Of a stretch of 64,000 nt of DNA, positions 19,070 through 28,494 are shown piece by piece. The stretch comes from Granulosicoccus sp963833195. GTDB lineage: Bacteria > Pseudomonadota > Gammaproteobacteria > Granulosicoccales > Granulosicoccaceae. A program made the position numbers and the translations under genes. The stretch covers positions 1 to 64,000 of the forward strand of contig CAWHXF010000027.1 of the NCBI GenBank assembly GCA_963833195.1, written 5' to 3'. The notes beneath the pieces were generated by a model. The model was not told the origin of the DNA, did not search any database, and worked only from the letters and a program-made list of their open reading frames with translations. Numbering within the stretch: the stretch's first letter is position 1; each line of letters begins with the position of its first letter.

Positions 19070-20242
19070 CCCGTGCGTCCCGGCCACCACCGCGAGCTCG
19101 CCGCGCGCGATGCCCTGCAGCGCCTCGCCCACGAGGCCGTCGCGCCAGCCGGGCAGCGCTTCCCGGCCTTCGCCGAGCGCGATGCGCTCGAGCAGCTCGG
19201 GCGGGGCGAGCAGGCCCGGCGCGATGTCGAGCTCGGCGGCCCGGTGGTGCACCCACGCGTCCAGCAGGCGCGTGCGCGCGAGGGTGGCGCGCGTGGCCTT
19301 CGGCTTCTTCCGGTGCGGCGGGTGGGGGATCGGCTCGCGCGTGCGGGCGTCGCTCACGAGCCGCACCAGCGCCTCGCCGTGCCTGTCGCGGGTGCGCTTG
19401 TCCAGACCGCGGATGTGGGCGAGCTCCTCGAGGCTCACGGGCTGCTGCTGCGCGATGGCCGTGATGATCTCGTCCTTCATGAGCCAGTTGCGCGGCACGT
19501 CGGATTCGCGCGCGCGCAGCTCGCGCCATTCGGCGAGCGCCTGGATGACGGACAACGCCGCGCCCTTGTAGCGCGTCACCTGGCGGATGCGCTTCCAGCG
19601 TTCGCCCGCGGGCTGATCGTAGCGGTCGCTGCGCTCCAGGTCCCTGAACTCGGGGTCCAGCCACGCGAGACGACCGGCCGCTTCGAGCCTGGCGCGCATG
19701 TCGGTGTACAGCGTCTCGAGATGGATCACGTCGTCCAGCGCGTAGGCGATCTGGCGCTCGGGCAGTGGGCGGCGGGTCCAGTCGGCACGCGTCTGCGACT
19801 TGTCGAGCTCCAGCCCGAGCTCGGCGCGCACGAGGTTCGCGTAGCCGATCTGCTCGGCGTGGCCGAGCAGCGGGGCGGCGAGCTGCGTGTCGAAGATCGG
19901 CACCGGCACGGCGCCCGCGAGCAGCCAGAAGATCTCCAGGTCCTGCGAGCCGGCATGGAACACCTTCAGGATACCGGGCCGCATCAGCAGCTCCACGAAG
20001 GGCGCCAGCGCATCGCGCATGGGCCGGCCCACGCGGCCTTCGTCCCCGGCGAGCGCGATGACGTCGACGATGCCGAGCACGTCGCCGGCCTTGACCTGCA
20101 CCAGGCAGAGCTGCGGACGATACGTGCGCTCGCGCAGGAACTCGGTATCGAGCACGAGGTGTGAAACACCGTCGAGTCGCCTGCACAGCGCGGCGAGCTT
20201 CTCGGGCGTGTCTGCGTAGTCGTGCTGCGGAATGTCCAGCAA
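19043..20242 (-). CDS. rnd: Ribonuclease D
   Basis: 399 residues. A 3'-5' exoribonuclease that trims tRNA and other stable-RNA precursors in the cytoplasm. The DEDDy exonuclease core is intact: LDTEF (D32, E34), FHAGSQDLEIFW, and YALDDVIHLETLY containing the Exo III tyrosine region. One or two HRDC helical domains follow (WLMKDEIITAIAQQQP, LEELAHIRGL). The start is TTG 20242, supported by GGAG four bases upstream, which overlaps the tamB stop region (TGAGGAG). It lies 8 bp after tamB and may be its operon partner. The last residues are encoded by a tandem repeat and differ from the family. Confidence 0.95.
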   Translation of the reverse strand: MLDIPQHDYADTPEKLAALCRRLDGVSHLVLDTEFLRERTYRPQLCLVQVKAGDVLGIVDVIALAGDEGRVGRPMRDALAPFVELLMRPGILKVFHAGSQDLEIFWLLAGAVPVPIFDTQLAAPLLGHAEQIGYANLVRAELGLELDKSQTRADWTRRPLPERQIAYALDDVIHLETLYTDMRARLEAAGRLAWLDPEFRDLERSDRYDQPAGERWKRIRQVTRYKGAALSVIQALAEWRELRARESDVPRNWLMKDEIITAIAQQQPVSLEELAHIRGLDKRTRDRHGEALVRLVSDARTREPIPHPPHRKKPKATRATLARTRLLDAWVHHRAAELDIAPGLLAPPELLERIALGEGREALPGWRDGLVGEALQGIARGELAVVAGTHGLSTEPRGA

Positions 20243-20250
20243 TGCGCTCC

Positions 20251-23200
20251 TCAGAAGGCGAACTCGTAGAACAGATCGACCGCGCTCTCGACCCCTTGCG
20301 CCGCCTCCAGGTACAGGTTCTTCGCCAGGTCGTAGCGAAGGTAGAGCGTCTGCTGCGCCTCGAACACGCTCTGCCCGTACTTCAGCAGCAGCCGATCGTT
20401 CAGCCGGCCCGAGACCACGAGCTCGGTGTCGTCGCCCTTGCCGCGCGTCTCCAGGCCGAACTCCTCGATGCCGAGCGAGTCGGCGATGCCCTCGCCGAAC
20501 GCCTTGCCGCCCTTGACCGTCAGCGCGAGCGCGGCCGTGGCGAGCAGGTTCGCCTCCTGATCCGAGGTCTCGCCGATGTCGCGACCGAGCACGATGTAGG
20601 ACAGGATCGACTCGTCGGACTTGTCGCTCGGCTCGGTGAACAGGCTGATCTCCGGCGCCTCGACGTCGCCCTCGATGCGGATGCCCGCGATGCGATCGGT
20701 CTGCTCGTTCTCGATGCGCCGGATGGCCTCGATGTCCAGGCGCGTGGCCGGTACCGGACCGACGAACAGGATGCGGCCCGTCGCCTCGAGGTTCTGGCCG
20801 TACTGCTTGAAGACGCCGTCGACGACCTGGATCTCGCCCGACAGGTTCACCGGGTTCGGGCTCCTGAGCGCGATGCCGATGTCGCCGGTCAGGCTCGCGG
20901 TCAGCCCGTAGGCGGCGAGGTTCACGTCGTCGCCGAGCGTCACGTTCACGTCCACGCGCAGGTTCGTGTCGCCGGGCGGATTCACCGCGCCGACGTTCCC
21001 GAGATCGTCGCCGCCGGCGAGCTCCACCTCCTCCTCCTCGATGTCCTCGATCACGACGATGTCGCTCGACAACGTGGTCGCGCCCTGCGGCAGGTCGGCG
21101 ACGTCGATGTCGGCCATGGGAATGTCCACGCTACCGGTGACGCGGATGTCGTTCGGACGCGCGCGGATGGTGATGTCGTGGTTCACGCTGGATTCGACGA
21201 GCGGATCGCTCGCGACGTTCAGATCGTTCCCCGTGAGCGTCACGTCGGCGCGCCACTGCTCGCGCGCCCAGTCGGCGCTACCGTCGATGTCGATCTCGCC
21301 GCCGCCGGCCGAGAGCTGGCCGCCGATGTCGGCGCGCTTGCCGCGCACGCGCGCGACGATGTTGCCGCCCGTGACATCCAGCGGCAGCGCCTCGCCCGTC
21401 ACCACGGGCGAGTCCAGCACCACGTCGCCGTCGAACCGCGGATCGGTGGCGGTGCCCGAGAGCGTGCCGTCGGCGGCGAGGGTGCCGCCGATGTCGTCGA
21501 GATCCGGTGCGAAGGCCTTCGCCACGCCGATGTCCAGACCGTTCAGCGCGATGGTGCCGTCGATGGGCATGCCTTCGCCGTCGACGTCGACGTTCGCCGC
21601 GATGCGCGCGCTGCCGAGGTTCTCGGAGTCGAGCTCGAGCGTCGCGTCCACGTTGGTCGGATCGACGACGGCGTCCAGGGCCAGGCGCGAGTAGTTGAAC
21701 TGCACCGGATCGTCGTAGGCGTCGCGCACGACGAAGCCGCCGTCGACGATGCGCGTCGCGAGATCCGCCTGGAAGCCGCCGGGCAGCGACGGACCCCAGT
21801 CGACGGTCGCGTCCAGGCCGAGCTCGCCCTCGAGCGTGGATTCGGCCGGCAGGAACGGGTTCAGCCGCGCGAGCGGGTAGGTGTCGAGCGAGATCACGGC
21901 CTCGCCGGACCGATCGACGACGACGTCGTTCTCGAGACAGAGGTTCGTCTCCTCGGTGACCCAGCAGTGGGCATCCACGCTCGCGAGCCGTTGCGCGTTG
22001 TCCCACGACACGGGCGTGGGCTCCTCGAGCGTCACGGTGTGCGCCGGTACCTCGAGCGTGACGGCCCGCAGCAGACCGTTCCAGTCGAAGGCCTCGGTGA
22101 GCCCGCCCGTCGCGCGCAGGTCGATGGCGGTCGCCTGCGGCCCGTCGGCGAACACCGACAGCGAGTGCTCGGCCCGGGTGCCTTCGAGCCCGAGCGCGAT
22201 GTTCCGCACGAGCTGTCCGCCGGCCTCGACCTCGTCGACCTCGACCGACAGCGCGCTCGGTCGCAGCGCGGCATCGTCGACCTTGCCCGTGACTGCCAGG
22301 CGCCTGACGACGTTCTCCTGATAGCTCAACTGCGGCGAGCTCAGGTCCAGCGTGACGTCCGGCGTCGCGAGCGGACCGGTGGCGACCAGGCTCGCGCGCA
22401 GCGATCCCGCGAGACCGGGCCACAGGTTCTCGAGCTGAGGCAGCGCGGCGTCGAGCGTCACGTCGACCGCGTCGCCGACCGTGCCGCGCGCGTTGACCTG
22501 GTTCTCGCCGTTGTCCAGCACGAGCCGCTCCAGCCGCCACACCTCGTCGAGGCCCTTCCTCGCCTTCGCGTCCAGCGTGAACGGATAGCCCTGCAGCATG
22601 CCCGCGATGCGCGCGCGATCCACGACGAGCGTCCAGCTACCGTCCTCGACCGTGCCGGACGCCTTCACCGCGCCGCCGAGCGTGCCCTGCAGCGCGTCGG
22701 TGGCCTCCTGCGGCGAGAGGTTCTGCAGGTCCAGCGCCGTGAGCCAGGTCAGCGTGTCCTTCCAGCTCAGCGCGGCGGTGCCGTCGATGCTGCCGCCGAG
22801 CGTGCGCACGCCCACGTCGGGCAGGACCAGGCGCTCGGTGTTCACCACGCCTGCGATGTCGATGTCGGTGCGCGGCACCTGCGCGCCCGACACGCTCGTG
22901 GCGAGCGAGACCTTGTAGTCCTCGAGCGTGCCGTCGACACCGACGGCGACGTCCCGCGCCTCGACGAGCGCCTTCGTGTCGAGCGGCCAGCCGAGCGACT
23001 CGGCGGTGAGCTTCACGTCGACGGGCAGCACCTTCCTCAGCGGCTGCACACGACCCTCGAGCGTCGCGGTCGCGTCCCCGGACACGTCGGCGCGCAGCGC
23101 GAGGTTCGCGACCGTGTCGTCGAGCGCGAGATCCACGCGGAAGTCCACCTTGGTGGGGTCGTCGCCGTCCGCGCCGCCCGCCACGACGTCGCGCGCGACG

Positions 23201-23838
23201 AGCGAGAGATCGAGATCGATCGGCCAGTCGCCCTGCATCGTGATGGTGCCGGCGGCGTCGGCCGCGAGGCTGCCGGGCGCGACGGCGTTCGTGCCGAGCG
23301 AGAGCCCCTCGACGACGACGACGCCGCCGGGCTCGGTGCGTGCCTCGAGCGCGATGTTCTCGATCACCTGCTCGGGCGCATCCCCGGGCGGGCGGAAGAC
23401 GAAGCGCTTGACCAGCAGCTCGTCGATCGTGACGTCGATCGGCAACGCGATGTCAGGCAGCACGATGTCGTCGGTGGACGCGGCCGGGGGAGCCTCGTTC
23501 GAGGGCTTGGGCGCGAACACGACCTCGTCCACCACGAGCCGGTCGATGCAGAAGGCCTTCTGCAGCAGGCAGCCCGTGCGCCACTCGCTGTCGAGCCCCG
23601 CGACGTCGACGCGGAAGGCGTCGGTCTCGAAGGCCGCGCCGTCACCCGTGAGGCCGTTCAGCGCGTTGCCGCCGACGTTGTCGAGCTCGAGTCCCGGCAC
23701 GCGCTTGGCGGCCTCGCGTGCGACGAGCTCGAACCCGCGATCGGTTCCGGCCAGCACGTAGACGGCCACGAGCGCCACGACCGCCAGCACCAGCGGGATC
23801 GAGACGAGGATCAGGCACCACTTGAAGAAGCGCTTCAT
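20251..23838 (-). CDS. tamB: Translocation and assembly module protein TamB
   Basis: 1195 residues. TamB is anchored by one N-terminal helix (WCLILVSIPLVLAVVALVAVYVL, split by the membrane) and spans the periplasm as a long hydrophobic-groove beta structure. With TamA it supports insertion of some outer-membrane proteins and, with YhdP and YdbH, phospholipid transport. The central region is a repetitive beta-rich pattern (many D.D and GT.S turns), and the last 350 residues are the DUF490/TamB domain ending LYLEAAQGVESAVDLFYEFAF-like, with a terminal aromatic. It lies 3 bp after tamA, the conserved order. Slightly shorter than E. coli TamB (1259). Confidence 0.94.
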   Translation of the reverse strand: MKRFFKWCLILVSIPLVLAVVALVAVYVLAGTDRGFELVAREAAKRVPGLELDNVGGNALNGLTGDGAAFETDAFRVDVAGLDSEWRTGCLLQKAFCIDRLVVDEVVFAPKPSNEAPPAASTDDIVLPDIALPIDVTIDELLVKRFVFRPPGDAPEQVIENIALEARTEPGGVVVVEGLSLGTNAVAPGSLAADAAGTITMQGDWPIDLDLSLVARDVVAGGADGDDPTKVDFRVDLALDDTVANLALRADVSGDATATLEGRVQPLRKVLPVDVKLTAESLGWPLDTKALVEARDVAVGVDGTLEDYKVSLATSVSGAQVPRTDIDIAGVVNTERLVLPDVGVRTLGGSIDGTAALSWKDTLTWLTALDLQNLSPQEATDALQGTLGGAVKASGTVEDGSWTLVVDRARIAGMLQGYPFTLDAKARKGLDEVWRLERLVLDNGENQVNARGTVGDAVDVTLDAALPQLENLWPGLAGSLRASLVATGPLATPDVTLDLSSPQLSYQENVVRRLAVTGKVDDAALRPSALSVEVDEVEAGGQLVRNIALGLEGTRAEHSLSVFADGPQATAIDLRATGGLTEAFDWNGLLRAVTLEVPAHTVTLEEPTPVSWDNAQRLASVDAHCWVTEETNLCLENDVVVDRSGEAVISLDTYPLARLNPFLPAESTLEGELGLDATVDWGPSLPGGFQADLATRIVDGGFVVRDAYDDPVQFNYSRLALDAVVDPTNVDATLELDSENLGSARIAANVDVDGEGMPIDGTIALNGLDIGVAKAFAPDLDDIGGTLAADGTLSGTATDPRFDGDVVLDSPVVTGEALPLDVTGGNIVARVRGKRADIGGQLSAGGGEIDIDGSADWAREQWRADVTLTGNDLNVASDPLVESSVNHDITIRARPNDIRVTGSVDIPMADIDVADLPQGATTLSSDIVVIEDIEEEEVELAGGDDLGNVGAVNPPGDTNLRVDVNVTLGDDVNLAAYGLTASLTGDIGIALRSPNPVNLSGEIQVVDGVFKQYGQNLEATGRILFVGPVPATRLDIEAIRRIENEQTDRIAGIRIEGDVEAPEISLFTEPSDKSDESILSYIVLGRDIGETSDQEANLLATAALALTVKGGKAFGEGIADSLGIEEFGLETRGKGDDTELVVSGRLNDRLLLKYGQSVFEAQQTLYLRYDLAKNLYLEAAQGVESAVDLFYEFAF

Positions 23839-23841
23839 AGG

Positions 23842-25725
23842 CTAGAGCTCGGGGCCGAGCGACAGGTGCACGCGGAAGCTGTCGGCATCCCCCGTGGGGT
23901 CGTCGACCGGGACGGCGAAGTCGAGGCGGAACGGGCCGACCGGGGACTGCCAGCGCACGCCCACGCCCGCACCCACACTGTAGGGGGCGTCGTAGCTATT
24001 GAAAGCGCGGCCCGCGTCGACGAAGGCCGCACCGCTCCAGCGATCCAGGAAGCGGTACTGGTACTCGGCGCTGAAGGTCTCGAGGTAGCGCCCGCCCACC
24101 ACGTCGCCGTCCGGGTCGCGCGGCGCGACGTCGCGGAAGCCGAAGCCGCGGATGGAGCGGTCGCCGCCCGCGAAGAAGCGTTGACTGACCGGCACGCGCG
24201 TGAAGTCGTTGGACTCGATCCAGCCGAGCTGCAGCCCGGCGATCACGGTATTGCGCTCGAGGAAGCCGCGCAGGTAGCGGAAGTCCACCGTCGCCTTGTA
24301 GAAGTCGATCGAGGACAGCAGCGCCTCGTTGCCGCCGTAGAGCTGGAACGCCTCGGACTGGCCCCACGTGGTGAACGGCGTTCCCGTCGAGCGCGTGCGC
24401 GCATAGCTCACGCCGGGCAGCACCAGATCGGTCGTGATGTCGCGGTCCGACACCGTCGATTCCTCGTGCTCCCAGCGCAGGAACAGCGACTGCGTGAAGC
24501 CGTGCGTGGTCTCGGCGACGCGCTGCGCGCCCAGGGTCGAGAGAAAGCTCTTGGTGTCCTCGAAGTCGGTGTTCTGCAGGCCGAACTCGAGCCCGTAGTA
24601 GTCGGTGCGCGGTTGCAGGCCGCGCGGGATGCGGTAGCTGAAGGCGACCGACTGGCGCGGCTGCGACAGCTCGGTCGAGAGCTCGGCGGAGTGGCCGCGG
24701 CGGTTGATCAGCGGCTTCTCCCAGGACAGGCTCACGCGCGGGCCGTTGATGTCGGTCGCGTAGCCGATGCCGACGCCGACGAGGTTGTCGGCGCGGCGCT
24801 CCAGGGTCACGCGCACCGGCACGGTCTTGCCGTAGCGCGCATCCTGCTGCGGCAGCACCCGCACGCTCGAGAAGTAGCCGCTGTCGCGCAGGTTCTCCGT
24901 GGCCTCGGCGACGGCCTCGGTCGAGAAGGGGTCCCCGGGCTCGAAGGGGATCCAGCGCGACAGGAACTCCTCGCTCAGCCGGTCGTCCTCGTAGATGATG
25001 TCGCCGAAGGTGTAGCGCTCGCCGGAATCGGCGACGAGATCGATCTCGGCCGAGAGCTGGCGGCGGCTCACGCGCACGCCGGCCTGCTCGTAGCGGAAGT
25101 CGAAGTAGCCGAGATCCTGCGCCTCGGCGGACAGCAGGTTCTTGGTGGCTTCGTACTCGCTCGACAGGAAGACGCTGCCGCGGCGCAGGGGGATGTTCGA
25201 GATCGAGTCCATGAACGCCCCGTCCAGCCGGGCATCGCCCTTCACCTGCAGGTTCACACGGTCCACCAGCACCGGGTCGTTCGGCTGCACCGATATCTCG
25301 ATGATGGTGTCGAGCCCGTCGGCCTCCTCGCGCTGACGCGCCCGCGCGGCCTGGGCGGTGGTGCTGTCGCGGCTCGCACCGCCCACGGCGCTCCTGACGC
25401 GGTCCACCGTGCCCGCCACCGCGCCCTGCGTCGGCGTCGGTTCCTCGCGCGTGTCGACCTCGATCTCCGCGCCGTAGTAGCCGAGCGCCGAGAGCGCGAC
25501 GTTGACCTTGTCGGGCACGTCGCGCAGGAAGCGACGCACCGCGCGCGGGTTGTCCACGGGCAGCGTGCCGACGTTGGCGCGCACGTTCTGCTCGAGATCC
25601 TCGGGCAGGCCGTCCACTTCCAGGCGCACGGCCGCGGCCGCCGGGGTCAGCGCGCCGACCAGCAGGGCGGGCGCCAGCACGGCGACGATGCGCGTGCCGG
25701 GTCGGGTCGGGCCGGGTGGGAACAT
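23842..25725 (-). CDS. tamA: Translocation and assembly module protein TamA (Omp85 family)
   Basis: 627 residues. An outer-membrane Omp85 protein with a signal peptide (GALTPAAA region, cleavage near 32), three POTRA domains (about 33-270; VRLEVDGLPEDLEQNV opens the first) and a 16-strand barrel containing the VSLSWEKPLINRRGHS strand, the family-typical RFFAGGDRSIRGFGF motif near 505-520 and a closing FRLDFAVPV/FRVHLSLGPEL strand. An insertion of about 45 residues (TPTQGAVAGTVDRV to AQAARARQREEADG) interrupts the first POTRA region. Followed directly by tamB. ATG 25725 gives the signal peptide. Confidence 0.93.
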   Translation of the reverse strand: MFPPGPTRPGTRIVAVLAPALLVGALTPAAAAVRLEVDGLPEDLEQNVRANVGTLPVDNPRAVRRFLRDVPDKVNVALSALGYYGAEIEVDTREEPTPTQGAVAGTVDRVRSAVGGASRDSTTAQAARARQREEADGLDTIIEISVQPNDPVLVDRVNLQVKGDARLDGAFMDSISNIPLRRGSVFLSSEYEATKNLLSAEAQDLGYFDFRYEQAGVRVSRRQLSAEIDLVADSGERYTFGDIIYEDDRLSEEFLSRWIPFEPGDPFSTEAVAEATENLRDSGYFSSVRVLPQQDARYGKTVPVRVTLERRADNLVGVGIGYATDINGPRVSLSWEKPLINRRGHSAELSTELSQPRQSVAFSYRIPRGLQPRTDYYGLEFGLQNTDFEDTKSFLSTLGAQRVAETTHGFTQSLFLRWEHEESTVSDRDITTDLVLPGVSYARTRSTGTPFTTWGQSEAFQLYGGNEALLSSIDFYKATVDFRYLRGFLERNTVIAGLQLGWIESNDFTRVPVSQRFFAGGDRSIRGFGFRDVAPRDPDGDVVGGRYLETFSAEYQYRFLDRWSGAAFVDAGRAFNSYDAPYSVGAGVGVRWQSPVGPFRLDFAVPVDDPTGDADSFRVHLSLGPEL

Positions 25726-25887
25726 GAACGCGGTGGAGGAGGGGTCGACGGGCGGAGCACTGCAAGGGACGTACTGGGAAGGTAGACCCGGCCTTGCACG
25801 AAGGTTGCAGGACCGTCGATTGTGACTCGTGTCACTGAACCCGACCTGTCGGACGAAGCCCGCGCGCTGCGCGCCCGTGACGCCGGA

Positions 25888-26217
25888 TCAGGCCGGACCC
25901 TCCTCCACGTCGTCCGGCCAGCGCGCCGCCCAGCCCGTGAAGCCGCCGTCCAGGCTGTAGACTTCGTCGAAGCCGCGCGCGGCGAGGAAGGCGGCGGCCT
26001 GCTGGCTGGAATGGCCGTGATAGCAGCACACCACCACGGGCAGCGTGCGGTCCGCGTCCTGCACGAAGCGCGCGATGGAGGCGTCGTCCAGGTGCGATGC
26101 GCCCTCGATGCGCGCGGCGGCGAAGCTCGTCTCGTCGCGGATGTCCACGACGACCGCGTCCCGATCGTCCATCAGCAGCCGCGCCTCGTCGGCGGACACT
26201 CTCTTGAATTCGTTCAT
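25888..26217 (-). CDS. glpE: Thiosulfate sulfurtransferase GlpE
   Basis: 109 residues, a single rhodanese domain. Active-site loop CYHGHSS (65-71) with the catalytic Cys65 is the GlpE form; VVVDIRDETSFAAARI and HLDD are the expected flanking motifs, and GFDEVYSLDGGFTGW is the usual C-terminal block. It moves sulfane sulfur from thiosulfate to cyanide or a thiol acceptor in the cytoplasm. Length matches E. coli GlpE (108). It is divergent from truD, with about 28 bp between the two starts. Confidence 0.93.
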   Translation of the reverse strand: MNEFKRVSADEARLLMDDRDAVVVDIRDETSFAAARIEGASHLDDASIARFVQDADRTLPVVVCCYHGHSSQQAAAFLAARGFDEVYSLDGGFTGWAARWPDDVEEGPA

Positions 26218-26245
26218 CGATCGAGCTTCGGAGGCGGGCGCCGCG

Positions 26246-27517
26246 GTGTCCGGCGGCGCGCAGTCTAGCGTCGCGCCGGCGTCGGGTGCCGCGCCGGCGC
26301 GATTCACCGCGGTGGCGCGCACCGAACCCGAGGACTTCCGCGTGGACGAGCTCCACGCGGGCGCCGTCGGCCCTCCCGCCGCCTCGCCCGTGTCCGGCGA
26401 CTCCGCGTTCGACGCTCCGGTGCTCGATGGCGAAGGCGAGCACCTGTGGCTGCAGGTGCGCAAGCGGCTCGCGAACACCGCCGACGTGGCGGACGCGCTG
26501 GCGAGCGCCTTCGGCGTACCCGCGCGCGCGGTGGGCTGGGCGGGGCTGAAGGATCGGCGGGCCGTCACCACGCAGTGGTTCAGCGTGCTGACCACGGGCG
26601 CGAAGCGGGTCGAGGCCGGGGCCGGGGCGGAGGCGCTCGTCGCGGCCACGAACGGCGGCGGCGCGCTCGGCGAAGGCCGTTGGGAGGTGCTGCGCGCGGC
26701 GCGGCACTCGCGCAAGCTGCGCCGCGGCGCGCACGCCGGCAACCGCTTCACCCTGGTGCTGCGCGAGCTCGAGTGGCGGGCCGGGGGCGACGCGGCCGCC
26801 CTTGCCACCCTGGCCGCCCTGGCCGAGCGCGTGGCCGAGCTGCGCGCGCACGGCTTCCCGAACCGGTTCGGCGACCAGCGCTTCGGTCGGGACGGCAGGA
26901 ACGTCGACAAGGCGCGCGCCCTGTTCGCGCGCGCGGCCGCCGATGCGTCCGGCCGCGGCGCCGCGCGCGGCCGACGAGGCGCGGGCCCGACGCGCACCGC
27001 GCGGGGGCTGCTGCTGTCGGCCGCGCGCTCGGCGATATTCAACGCGGTGCTGGAGGAGCGCGTGCGGCGCGGCGACTGGAACCGCCTGCTCGACGGCGAG
27101 CCCGCGATGCTCGCGGGCGGCAACGCCTTCTTCGTGCCGGTCGGGCAGGAGCGATTCGCGCTCGCCGAGCGGCTGGCGAGCGGCGACGTCTCGCCGAGCG
27201 GTCCGCTGCACGGCGACGGCGCGTCCGGCGCGAGCGGCGAGTGCGCGGCGCTCGAGGCGGCCGTCGTGGCGGGGTCGGACGTGCTCGCCGACCTCGCGGC
27301 CGGATTGGAGGCCGAGCGCATGGACGCGGCGCGGCGCGCGCTCGTGGCGCGCGCGCCGGATCTGGTCGCTCGCGTCGCGGGCGGCGGCGGGATCGAAGCC
27401 GGCGGGCCGGACGGGAGCGCCGAGGACGTGCTGACCCTGTCGTTCACGCTGGCACCGGGCATCTACGCCACCGCACTGCTGGACGCGCTGGGCGAGGTGC
27501 GACAATTCGGCGCATGA
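26246..27517 (+). CDS. truD: tRNA pseudouridine(13) synthase TruD
   Basis: TruD makes pseudouridine at position 13 of tRNA(Glu). Signatures: ARTEPEDFRVDEL (25-36), GLKDRRAVTTQW (100-111) with catalytic Asp103, LRRGAHAGNRF, and FPNRFGDQRFGRDGRN; the C-terminal TRUD module has ARSAIFNAVLEERV and ends with APGIYATALL and the LR. region. At 423 residues it is longer than the E. coli enzyme (349), with Ala/Gly-rich inserts near 195-210 and 335-360. GTG 26246 is preferred; the open frame upstream overlaps glpE on the other strand. The stop overlaps the next gene as ATGA. Confidence 0.93.
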   Translation: MSGGAQSSVAPASGAAPARFTAVARTEPEDFRVDELHAGAVGPPAASPVSGDSAFDAPVLDGEGEHLWLQVRKRLANTADVADALASAFGVPARAVGWAGLKDRRAVTTQWFSVLTTGAKRVEAGAGAEALVAATNGGGALGEGRWEVLRAARHSRKLRRGAHAGNRFTLVLRELEWRAGGDAAALATLAALAERVAELRAHGFPNRFGDQRFGRDGRNVDKARALFARAAADASGRGAARGRRGAGPTRTARGLLLSAARSAIFNAVLEERVRRGDWNRLLDGEPAMLAGGNAFFVPVGQERFALAERLASGDVSPSGPLHGDGASGASGECAALEAAVVAGSDVLADLAAGLEAERMDAARRALVARAPDLVARVAGGGGIEAGGPDGSAEDVLTLSFTLAPGIYATALLDALGEVRQFGA

Positions 27518-28494
27518 GCACGCACGAGAGCGCCGACGACGCGCGCAACGAGGACATCCTGATCTGGGTGAACGGCGAGCTGAGGCCACGCGCCGAGGCG
27601 ACGGTGTCGGTCTACGACTCGGGCTTCCTGCTCGGCGACGGCATGTGGGAGGGCCTGCGCCTGCACGACGGGCACTGGAGCTTCCTGGACGCGCACCTGG
27701 ACCGGCTGTTCGAGTCCTGCCTGGCCGTCGGCATCGACATCGGCCTCGACCGCCGGGGCCTGACGGATGCCCTGGAGGCGACGCGCGCGGCCAACGCCAT
27801 GACGTCGAACGCGCACGCGCGGCTGATGGTCACGCGCGGCCCGAAGGTGCGGCCCTTCCAGCACCCCGGGCTGTCGCGCGCCGGCGCGACGGTCGTCATC
27901 ATCATGGAGCACTCCACGCCCGACCCGAGCGCCCTGCGCCGCGGCGCGCGCGTCGCGACCGTGCCGCAGGTGCGCGGGTTGCCCATGGCGCAGGACGCGA
28001 AATACAACTCCCACTCCAAGCTCAACTGCGTGCTCGGTTGCCTGCAGGCCGACGCGGTGGGGGCCGACGAGGGGTTGATGCTCGATCCGCACGGCTTCGT
28101 CAACACCACCAACGCGTGCAACTTCTTCATCGTGCGGCGCGGCGAGGTCTGGACCAGCACCGGCGACTACTGCATGAACGGCGTCACGCGCGGCAAGATC
28201 ATCGAGGCCTGTCGCGGCGACGGCATCCCGGTGTTCGAACGGAACTATTCGTTGAGCGACGCGTACGCGGCCAGCGAGGCGTTCCTGACCGGCACCTTTG
28301 CAGGCCTGACCCCGGTGTCGAGCATCGATCACGTGCGCCTGCCGTCGGCGGGCACCGGGGACGATGCGTGCGGACCGACGACGCGCCGGTTGCGCGACCT
28401 GTACGCGCGCATGGTGGCGGACGATGCGAACGCCGGCCCGCGCGCGGACGACGCCGTCGACGTCGCCCGCATCGCGGGTGCGGCCGCGCGATGA
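27514..28494 (+). CDS. Class IV aminotransferase (branched-chain/D-amino-acid type)
   Basis: 326 residues with the fold-type IV PLP arrangement: IWVNGELRPRAEATVSVYDSGF at the N-terminus, LMVTRGP, the probable PLP lysine K163 in QDAKYNSHSKLN, EGLMLDPHGFVNTTNACNFF that resembles the E.....G...E...NNF phosphate region, and GVTRGKIIEACR. The family covers branched-chain aminotransferase, D-alanine aminotransferase and aminodeoxychorismate lyase. The motif around the lysine and the NTTNACNFF variant (T-N in place of the usual E-G) do not match IlvE closely, so the substrate is left open. ATGA overlaps on both sides link it to truD and djlA. Confidence 0.88.
   Translation: MSTHESADDARNEDILIWVNGELRPRAEATVSVYDSGFLLGDGMWEGLRLHDGHWSFLDAHLDRLFESCLAVGIDIGLDRRGLTDALEATRAANAMTSNAHARLMVTRGPKVRPFQHPGLSRAGATVVIIMEHSTPDPSALRRGARVATVPQVRGLPMAQDAKYNSHSKLNCVLGCLQADAVGADEGLMLDPHGFVNTTNACNFFIVRRGEVWTSTGDYCMNGVTRGKIIEACRGDGIPVFERNYSLSDAYAASEAFLTGTFAGLTPVSSIDHVRLPSAGTGDDACGPTTRRLRDLYARMVADDANAGPRADDAVDVARIAGAAAR

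Noticed and set aside
20161..25785. An open frame of 1874 codons on the plus strand
   Set aside because: It is exactly antisense to rnd, tamB and tamA, which have clear conserved motifs. Long antisense frames are expected in DNA this GC-rich.
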